From a virus: a stretch of 27,002 nucleotides of DNA. The stretch spans positions 1 to 27,002 of the IMG/VR virus record IMGVR_UViG_3300015360_000166. One strand, written 5' to 3'. The translations under genes were made by a program, and so were the position numbers. The notes under the pieces were generated by a model that was not told where the DNA came from, ran no database searches, and was given only the letters and a program-made list of their open reading frames with translations. Shown piece by piece: positions 23,224 to 27,002 of this stretch (position 1 is its first letter; every line of letters starts with the position of its first letter).

Positions 23224-23478
23224 ATGAAGGTAACCGATAAGACAGACTTCAGCTGGGTCAACTACATGAAGCCAACGCCTAAGAACTTAGTGAGGTTCAC
23301 CACGTTCCTCCGGGATACGTTGGCGGCTAGTGCTGGTATCTCGGTGATAATGGAACACGAAACACTTGCCACCATCTTTGCCTTTTCTATCATAGCCGTG
23401 GGGCAGTTCTCCCGGTTTTTCTCAAGCATAGCCGAGGAGGAGGTTAACAAAAAAACCCCGGACGAATCCGGGGCCTAA
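23224..23478 (+). CDS. Holin-like small membrane protein, 84 aa
   Basis: I use the ATG at 23224 rather than a start inside the endolysin. The 84-residue protein has a basic start (MKVTDKTDFSWVNYMKPTPK), a hydrophobic region with one or two weak membrane helices (about residues 25-60), and a charged end (EEEVNKKTPDESGA). Size, position after an endolysin and hydrophobicity fit a holin, but the helices are not strongly hydrophobic. Its last codons form part of a perfect hairpin acting as a terminator for the other strand. Confidence 0.5.
   Translation: MKVTDKTDFSWVNYMKPTPKNLVRFTTFLRDTLAASAGISVIMEHETLATIFAFSIIAVGQFSRFFSSIAEEEVNKKTPDESGA
23449..23473 (-). terminator. Leftward intrinsic terminator inside the holin-like gene
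   Basis: Positions 23456-23473 form CCCCGGA-CGAA-TCCGGGG, a perfect 7-bp stem. Read on the minus strand it is CCCCGGA-TTCG-TCCGGGG followed by TTTTTTTG, the UUCG tetraloop and U-run of a strong intrinsic terminator. It would stop leftward transcription from the minus-strand genes at 23918-26819 before it enters the lysis cassette. On the plus strand the same bases code for the last residues of the upstream gene. Confidence 0.6.
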
Positions 23479-23508
23479 CCTAAACCCTATGAAAAACACA
23501 CAAAGGTT

Positions 23509-23850
23509 ATGAAGGGTTTATTGTATATCCTAATCGTTGTCGCTGTTGTGGCGGGTGTTTATTTTTGGACAGAATCTGTCAAGGCAAAAAATGACTTATC
23601 ACAAAAAGACAAAGCCTATGCCCGGTCGCTGGACAGTCTCACCCGCGTAGGGAATACCTACAAGCTGGAGGTCTTAAGATTGTCGACCAGGATCAATCTT
23701 TTGAAGGACTCTTTCTTTGTCCAGTTGGCCCAAACAAGGGCCGTCCAGAGGAGGTATTTAGACCTAAAAAATCAGCCCGTTAAGAAGTACTCGGATCAGG
23801 GGCTGGACTCCGTTTTGGCTACTCTGTATCCTTCTCTGTCTTTGAGATGA
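23509..23850 (+). CDS. Inner-membrane spanin-like protein
   Basis: A 113-residue protein with an N-terminal transmembrane anchor (about residues 4-22, LLYILIVVAVVAGVYFW) followed by a periplasmic coiled coil (Q-K-D-K-A-Y-A-R-S-L-D-S-L ... A-V-Q-R-R-Y-L-D-L) and a short end. This is the usual layout of an i-spanin, which joins the outer-membrane partner to fuse both membranes at lysis. It follows the holin-like gene and precedes the second spanin-like gene. No sequence family is certain. Confidence 0.6.
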   Translation: MKGLLYILIVVAVVAGVYFWTESVKAKNDLSQKDKAYARSLDSLTRVGNTYKLEVLRLSTRINLLKDSFFVQLAQTRAVQRRYLDLKNQPVKKYSDQGLDSVLATLYPSLSLR

Positions 23851-23917
23851 AAGTTCAAGAAAAAGTATGCGAAATCAGCCTAATTTAAGCCCTCCAAAAT
23901 AATCCTGCATTGAGAAG

Positions 23918-24151
23918 CTATGATTCAACCATAGGGCGGATATCCCTAACCCCGGAGGTTATTTCTTCGAAGATGGATTCAGCCCCTTCGAAAGAGTACG
24001 CCGTCCACGCCTTCACCCCAAAGTCCTCATCATTTGGTTCAATGAGTTGGTATTTTTTTGGCCCCATCGTCCAAAAGAGTTTTAACCATACTTCGAAATC
24101 TTCACCATTTTTCCAGATGATGGCTTTATCGTTTTCTTTGATATTTTTCAT
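23918..24151 (-). CDS. Small minus-strand protein, 77 aa, antisense to the lysis genes
   Basis: From the ATG at 24151 the minus strand codes 77 residues: MKNIKENDKAIIWKNGEDFE, then VWLKLFWTMGPKKYQLIEPN, ending in ITSGVRDIRPMVES. Charge, tryptophan and acidic-residue use look native, unlike the plus-strand reading of the same stretch. It is the last leftward gene before the terminator at 23449-23473. Its 5' end overlaps the start of the spanin partner gene on the other strand. Function unknown. Confidence 0.5.
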   Translation of the reverse strand: MKNIKENDKAIIWKNGEDFEVWLKLFWTMGPKKYQLIEPNDEDFGVKAWTAYSFEGAESIFEEITSGVRDIRPMVES

Positions 24152-24500
24152 GACAGCTAATTTACAAACGTTTGGGCAGGATTCACTTAAATACCCAGTC
24201 AATAAGGAAATATTATTTCGAATGATAGCCGAAATAAAAACCTGCCGCGTGGCGGATACCCTTATCAATTTTCAGGCCGACCAAATTAATCAGGGCCTCC
24301 GCATACAACTCGCACAGGATTCACTCATCACTGTACAGGGGTTTCAGATTAATAATGCCGAGGCTTCCGTTGCCGTCTGGGGCGAGAGGTATTCCAATCA
24401 GGTAGAGGCAACGGCGGTGGAGCGGAGGGAGAAAAGGAAATGGAAATTAATCGCCGTCACGGCAGGGGTGGTGGTGGTTCTTCAGTTTCTCTTTCGCTGA
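24117..24500 (+). CDS. Spanin partner with signal peptide and C-terminal membrane helix
   Basis: I place the start at the ATG at 24117 (or 24120) rather than at an upstream ATG, because the upstream reading is the reverse of the minus-strand gene 23918-24151. From 24120 there is a signal-like stretch (MALSFSLIFFMTANLQTFGQ) before DSLKYP, a charged coiled coil with DSLITVQGFQINNAEASVAV, and a C-terminal basic-hydrophobic anchor (KWKLIAVTAGVVVVLQFLFR). This resembles the second component of two-gene lysis pairs in Bacteroidota phages. The overlap with the antisense start is 35 bp. Confidence 0.55.
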   Translation: MMALSFSLIFFMTANLQTFGQDSLKYPVNKEILFRMIAEIKTCRVADTLINFQADQINQGLRIQLAQDSLITVQGFQINNAEASVAVWGERYSNQVEATAVERREKRKWKLIAVTAGVVVVLQFLFR

Positions 24501-24501
24501 G

Positions 24502-24741
24502 TTAGGATACCGCACCACCGAATATATTCCTTTTAATCATTCTCACCAGCGTCCTCAGCCTAGCGCTTGTCTGCAAGAAGCAGGTCATCGAAAAAACCAG
24601 CAGCATCACGACCAGCGCCAGCAGGGCGGCGATGCTGTGAGTAGTCATGAAGTCGTCAATTTCATGGCCATATATTATGGCCGTGATGGTTCCGTAGACG
24701 ATGAGGAATCCGGCGAGGACGGTGTAGAGGAGGTGCTTCAT
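24502..24741 (-). CDS. Two-pass membrane protein, 79 aa
   Basis: A minus-strand 79-residue protein with two hydrophobic helices (about residues 4-26 and 36-56) and a basic C-terminus (LRTLVRMIKRNIFGG). It ends next to the spanin partner gene (convergent stops 2 bp apart). A holin-like role is possible by size and topology, but it is read against the late genes, so an accessory role is as likely. Downstream bases to 24770 hold no gene. Confidence 0.6.
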   Translation of the reverse strand: MKHLLYTVLAGFLIVYGTITAIIYGHEIDDFMTTHSIAALLALVVMLLVFSMTCFLQTSARLRTLVRMIKRNIFGGAVS

Positions 24742-24837
24742 TTTCTGGTTATGGTGAATTTAGATTTCAGTCTTTTAAACAGTTTGATTTTTGTTTTGAA
24801 GTGTATGTTTACCTATATTCTCAACATTTTCCATCTT

Positions 24838-25197
24838 TTAATCTTTTACAAAATCATAAATTTTTGGAGCCGAACATATTCCTTTAAGCAGCTTAATGCT
24901 TGTCCCTGTTACTATGCAGGTGACGTGAGGATGGTGATTCTCGCATAGGTACTTCAGTAATGGCTCGGCAGCCTTCTTTAATGCTTCCCTTCTTTCTTTT
25001 GCTTGGCTCCTTGGCTCCTCCGCGTCTAAAAGTTGAGACGAAAATCCGTCAACCCAATTATCAAATTCAATCTCCTGCTTTTCTGCTGTCGTTGCCTCTA
25101 ATGGACATGCGTCTGATTCTCTTTGCCAGAAATCCCGTAGCAAATTTCTTGGATTCCTGTCCATTACATAGCGATCATTCATCATCTCGTCTTTCAT
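24838..25197 (-). CDS. Hypothetical 119-aa protein, starts at a repeated 5' leader
   Basis: A 119-residue soluble protein: MKDEMMNDRYVMDRNPRNLL, then charged helices, and a C-terminal part with LLKYLCENHHPHVTCIVTGT and IKLLKGI. From memory, the segment LxKYLxENHHPH is seen in small phage and plasmid proteins of unknown function. The ATG and the 8 bases after it lie inside a 53-bp repeat that is also the leader of the 73-residue gene at 26157-26378, so both genes share one 5' region while their bodies differ. The 24742-24837 interval after it has no gene. Confidence 0.7.
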   Translation of the reverse strand: MKDEMMNDRYVMDRNPRNLLRDFWQRESDACPLEATTAEKQEIEFDNWVDGFSSQLLDAEEPRSQAKERREALKKAAEPLLKYLCENHHPHVTCIVTGTSIKLLKGICSAPKIYDFVKD

Positions 25198-25242
25198 TTT
25201 GTTTGGGGTTTAAATATACGCAATGTGTGTACTTGGTTGTTA
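25190..25242 (-). repeat. 53-bp direct repeat, copy 2 (gene leader)
   Basis: Identical over 53 bp to 26371-26423. On the minus strand it begins at TAAC (25242-25239) and ends with ATGAAAGA, so it holds the whole leader and the start codon of the 119-residue gene. Identity stops exactly at the TAAC boundary. A near-consensus TATATTTA lies 23 bp from that boundary and may be a weak -7 element. Confidence 0.9.
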
Positions 25243-25249
25243 CCAGCAA

Positions 25250-25269
25250 TAAAATTTTTAAAACTTTTT
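25250..25269. repeat. 20-bp inverted repeat flanking the methyltransferase, left copy
   Basis: TAAAATTTTTAAAACTTTTT at 25250-25269 is the reverse complement of 26003-26022 with one mismatch. The pair brackets the methyltransferase gene on both sides. A/T-rich and partly self-complementary, so chance is possible, but position and length suggest a boundary. Confidence 0.5.
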
Positions 25270-25290
25270 TTCCTTCCCACATCAATTTTT

Positions 25291-25986
25291 TCAAAATTGT
25301 AAAAGGATTTGTTCATTGTCGTAATTCGTTTTATGGTTTGACCAAATGGCTTCTGTGGTTTTAAACATTGTCCCTTGCATTTCTTTCATCGGTTTAAATG
25401 GTAGCCAATCTGCTTTTGTGTTCTCGCAAACTATTACTTGTCCGTTTCTACTTTTACACCAATCCGAAAGGGCTGCAAAGTTTATATTCTTATTGCTCAT
25501 TTTGTATTCGTGTCCACCAAATTGATAAGGTGGGTCAATAAACCAAGTTGCATCTTCATTTTGCAAATCATCATAGCTTTCAAGTCTTATTTCCCAATGC
25601 TTTATTTTATGCAAGTTTTCTACAATAAAATTAAACTTTTCATCCATCCTTTTTACTGCGAAACAACTTGCAGTCCTTCTCATTCCAGTAGTGCCATCTT
25701 GCACCATAAATCCCATAAACTTTCTTTCAATATCTGACAATTCAAAATCATCAATAGTTTGCCCAGTATCTAATCTTGGCAGTTTTAAAATATCATTTTC
25801 ACTTGCATTTTTTAAGTAATTCCATACTTCAATTATCACAGGATATTTGTCAACCAATAAAACATCATTCTGCCAATACTTCAAACTATACCTTGCACTG
25901 CCTGCAAACGGTTCTATAATCCGTTTATGCTTCGGTGGTGGATAGTAATCTACAATCTTTGACTTGCTACCGTAATAACTAAACAT
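25291..25986 (-). CDS. D12-type adenine-N6 DNA methyltransferase
   Basis: I start at the ATG at 25986, so that the protein begins MFSYYGSKSKIVDYYPPP, as usual for D12/Dam-type enzymes that start FSYYGSK. The SAM-binding motif I is EPFAGSA at residues 25-31; the catalytic motif IV is DPPY at 151-154, with FID just before. It methylates adenine at a short target that I cannot predict. The DNA is much A/T-richer than the late genes. It lies between 20-bp inverted repeats and two attC-like boundaries, and downstream of its stop is the repeated leader. Likely a gene cassette and phage anti-restriction enzyme. Confidence 0.9.
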   Translation of the reverse strand: MFSYYGSKSKIVDYYPPPKHKRIIEPFAGSARYSLKYWQNDVLLVDKYPVIIEVWNYLKNASENDILKLPRLDTGQTIDDFELSDIERKFMGFMVQDGTTGMRRTASCFAVKRMDEKFNFIVENLHKIKHWEIRLESYDDLQNEDATWFIDPPYQFGGHEYKMSNKNINFAALSDWCKSRNGQVIVCENTKADWLPFKPMKEMQGTMFKTTEAIWSNHKTNYDNEQILLQF

Positions 25987-26002
25987 AAAAAAGCCCTCCC
26001 AC

Positions 26003-26022
26003 AAAAAGTTTTAAAATTTTTA
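26003..26022. repeat. 20-bp inverted repeat flanking the methyltransferase, right copy
   Basis: AAAAAGTTTTAAAATTTTTA at 26003-26022 is the inverse partner of 25250-25269 (19/20). It lies 16 bp upstream of the methyltransferase ATG on the minus strand and just inside the attC-like site A. Confidence 0.5.
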
Positions 26023-26030
26023 CAGACACA

Positions 26031-26159
26031 TAACAAGGGCTAAAAGAAATAGGGGGCTTACCTGCTTCTAACAAACCTTTGTGCTGTATCGAACTTTCGT
26101 TTTTCATATCTAAATTTGTGCTGTTAAATCCCCCTACTTCTCTTAGCCCCGATACGTTA
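26031..26159 (-). repeat. attC-like palindromic site A, 129 bp
   Basis: Outer ends are TAAC (26031-26034) and GTTA (26156-26159). Arms of 20 nt at 26037-26056 (GGGCTAAAAGAAATAGGGGG) and 26130-26149 pair with two mismatches; the 73-nt central region contains the direct repeat TTTGTGCTGT (26078-26087 and 26115-26124). The spacers between ends and arms are unequal (2 and 6 nt). The stop codon TAA of the 73-residue gene is part of the TAAC at its minus-strand start, as in integron cassettes where the attC follows the gene. Core GTTAGCGG differs from the canonical GTTRRRY. Confidence 0.7.
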
Positions 26160-26378
26160 GCGGTCATTGCGAACTAACTTTACAGCCCTATCAATCAACT
26201 TCATTATTTCGGTTATTGACTTTTTAGGTGAGCCATCTTCATCTAAATCAGTTATGTAGGTTTCGATTAGATCCTTGATTACTTGCTTATGTTCTTGCAA
26301 CGAACCGCTAACATCACCTACCAAAAAGGCGGGGCTTTGTGTTTCATCAGAAACATTTGTTTTTAAATTATCTTTCAT
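26157..26378 (-). CDS. Small 73-aa protein, start in repeated leader, stop in site A
   Basis: A 73-residue protein whose ATG is in the 53-bp repeat and whose stop TAA coincides with the TAAC end of site A. The first 26 residues read MKDNLKTNVSDETQSPAFLV, then GDVSGS; the codons GTT AGC GGT (V23-S24-G25) are a copy of the boundary motif. The rest (LQEHKQVIKDLIETYITDLD, then AVKLVRNDR) is helical and charged. So the protein body appears joined to a leader peptide at the boundary motif. No function is recognised; it could be a small antitoxin- or regulator-type protein. Confidence 0.6.
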   Translation of the reverse strand: MKDNLKTNVSDETQSPAFLVGDVSGSLQEHKQVIKDLIETYITDLDEDGSPKKSITEIMKLIDRAVKLVRNDR

Positions 26379-26423
26379 TTTGTTTGGGGTTTAAATATAC
26401 GCAATGTGTGTACTTGGTTGTTA
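26371..26423 (-). repeat. 53-bp direct repeat, copy 1 (gene leader)
   Basis: Identical to 25190-25242. On the minus strand it begins at TAAC (26423-26420), preceded by CCGC, and ends in ATGAAAGA, the start of the 73-residue gene. The upstream neighbour ends with TAG at 26433-26435. The two copies are 1,181 bp apart. Confidence 0.9.
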
Positions 26424-26432
26424 GCGGTAATG

Positions 26433-26819
26433 CTAATACAAGTCCTCTGAGAATAATCTGTTACCTCGAATTTCTTTAATATCCATTACCTGATTTTCTC
26501 TTAATGCAATAATTAGTGCTTCCTCTCTGCTCACAAACCTATTTTTGGAAGTCAAAAAACCTTGTTCATTTTCCCCACTTTCCGCATCTCTTAATCCAGT
26601 AACGGCACATTTGGTATAAATGCAATGTCCGTGCCTATGTCCGCTAAATACTAATCCTGTTGGGCAGTTTTTTGGGTTTGTACTTTCAAATGGTATTTCC
26701 TTTTTAATTGGAATTTCTTTATACCAAACGGCAGCACATATTATTCGCTCCGAACCCGTACTACCGCTAACAGCAGATAGGCAAAAAAGCCGTTTCAGTT
26801 TCATAAGAATATTTTTCAT
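26433..26819 (-). CDS. Phage/plasmid-type 128-aa protein fused to a site-derived leader
   Basis: The body from about residue 25 (RIICAAVWYKEIPIKKEIPF, then LVFSGHRHGHCIYTKCAVTG and QGFLTSKNRFVSREEA) belongs, from memory, to a family common in phages and mobile elements that starts at or just before RIICAA and ends in GLFSEDLY or NRLFSEDLY. Here it ends NRLFSEDLY, so the C-terminus is intact. Residues 1-20 (MKNILMKLKRLFCLSAVSGS) come from the attC-like site B and have no counterpart in that family. There is no in-frame ATG nearer the body. Codons 17-19 are GTT AGC GGT, the site boundary. Cys and His residues suggest a metal or redox role, unproven. Confidence 0.75.
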   Translation of the reverse strand: MKNILMKLKRLFCLSAVSGSTGSERIICAAVWYKEIPIKKEIPFESTNPKNCPTGLVFSGHRHGHCIYTKCAVTGLRDAESGENEQGFLTSKNRFVSREEALIIALRENQVMDIKEIRGNRLFSEDLY

Positions 26820-26886
26820 AAGTATTAAATTTATCGTTTCAAATTATGTTTTCGTTTCGGCTTCTTCGCCTATCTGCAAAACGTTA
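26768..26886 (-). repeat. attC-like palindromic site B, 119 bp
   Basis: Ends are TAAC (26768-26771) and GTTA (26883-26886). Arms of 20 nt at 26773-26792 (GCAGATAGGCAAAAAAGCCG) and 26858-26877 pair with two mismatches. As in site A, the two spacers between ends and arms differ by 4 nt (1 and 5). The 65-nt centre holds the two possible ATG starts of the 128-residue gene (26819 and 26804). The site shares its right end, GTTAAC, with site E. Confidence 0.7.
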
Positions 26887-26983
26887 ACGGTAATAAACCT
26901 TCTCAATAAAGCCCTGCTGCTGAGGCTCCACACACTCCACGCTCACGGGCTTTACCCAGCGCAACGGTTTACATACCGTTAAC
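26883..26983. repeat. Palindromic element E, 101 bp, without a gene
   Basis: Outer arms 26883-26899 and 26966-26983 pair through GTTAACGGTA/TACCGTTAAC (10 bp) and TAAACC/GGTTTA (6 bp). Inner arms TAAAGCCC (26907-26914) and GGGCTTTA (26947-26954) pair perfectly. The two-step stem is like the R and L boxes of an attC site. The boundary motif GTTAACGGTA points inward at both ends. There is no reading frame inside of useful size. Confidence 0.6.
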
Positions 26984-27002
26984 ACCATGTTTAACCAATG
27001 CC
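26984..27002. other. Right edge of the window
   Basis: Nineteen bases beyond element E hold no recognisable feature. Any neighbouring gene of the array, and any recombinase, would lie outside the window. Confidence 0.5.

Noticed and set aside
23910-24116. Longer N-terminus for the spanin partner gene
   Set aside because: This part is the reverse of a more protein-like minus-strand gene and would bury the signal peptide.
24637-25364. Plus-strand frames opposite the leftward genes
   Set aside because: They mirror real minus-strand genes with better composition; treated as shadows.
25979-26167. Minus-strand frame of 62 codons across site A
   Set aside because: It consists of the hairpin sequence plus the methyltransferase leader; its composition follows the palindrome, not a protein.
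26031-26983. Calling the palindromes classical integron attC sites
   Set aside because: The core GTTAGCGG/GTTAACGG does not fit GTTRRRY and no integron integrase is in view, so they are described only as attC-like.
1-27002. CRISPR array, tRNA or rRNA genes
   Set aside because: No regularly spaced repeats and no cloverleaf or rRNA-like segments noticed by eye; a tRNAscan or Rfam run would be needed to exclude small RNA genes.

Overview
The window is most of the late region and part of the early region of a siphovirus-type tailed phage or prophage of the phylum Bacteroidota. The host assignment rests on promoters of the TTTG-N18-TAnnTTTG type (clearest at 1829-1858 on + and 2612-2583 on -), A/T-rich start regions without strong Shine-Dalgarno sequences, and phage families typical of that phylum (DUF6712-like connector, Bacteroidota-type portal and tail tube, two-gene spanin with N- and C-terminal membrane anchors). 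No integrase, tRNA, rRNA or host housekeeping gene is visible, so lytic phage and prophage cannot be told apart.

Layout. (1) 1-1742, minus strand: early genes, including an OB-type/SSB-like recombination-associated protein. (2) 1804-1858: divergent promoter region with mirrored TACCTTTG elements. (3) 1863-2947: a small plus-strand gene, two gene remnants (HNH/zinc-finger-like and DNA-methyltransferase C-terminus), and one or two small minus-strand genes, one with its own good promoter. (4) 2948-6851, plus: ParB-like nuclease, small and large terminase, small proteins, and a tail-assembly-chaperone-like gene split by a -1 frameshift at a T-run. (5) 6865-13969: two small genes, two large tail-tip proteins, an HK97-gp10-like protein, a WYL-like barrel protein, tape measure, small HTH-like protein. 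(6) 14027-20803: ClpP-type protease fused to a scaffold, major capsid protein, two paralogous decoration-like proteins, tail tube with Ig-like domain, portal, connector, structural protein. (7) 20858-24500: fibre/baseplate-type protein, small genes, Cys/His endolysin, membrane protein, spanin-like pair. (8) 23918-27002, minus: small genes that run into an AT-rich array of short genes separated by long imperfect hairpins.

The late genes are mostly joined by 4-bp ATGA/GTGA overlaps, so translation is probably coupled. The order is unusual: tail genes lie directly after the terminase, and the capsid and portal genes come last, with the portal about 13.5 kb downstream of the terminase.

The most novel part is the right end (25190-26983). 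Palindromic sites of 101-129 bp bounded by TAAC...GTTA, with arms matching 18/20 in two of them, separate genes in a way that resembles integron attC sites and gene cassettes, but the boundary motif is GTTARCGGT rather than the canonical integron core GTTRRRY. Two genes start inside or next to such a site and are read through the GTTAGCGGT boundary in the same frame (V-S-G), so the site appears to supply the start codon and first residues to whatever lies after it. A perfect 53-bp direct repeat carrying the start codon of two different genes lies in the same array. This looks like an undescribed cassette-shuffling system in phage DNA; the recombinase is not in the window.
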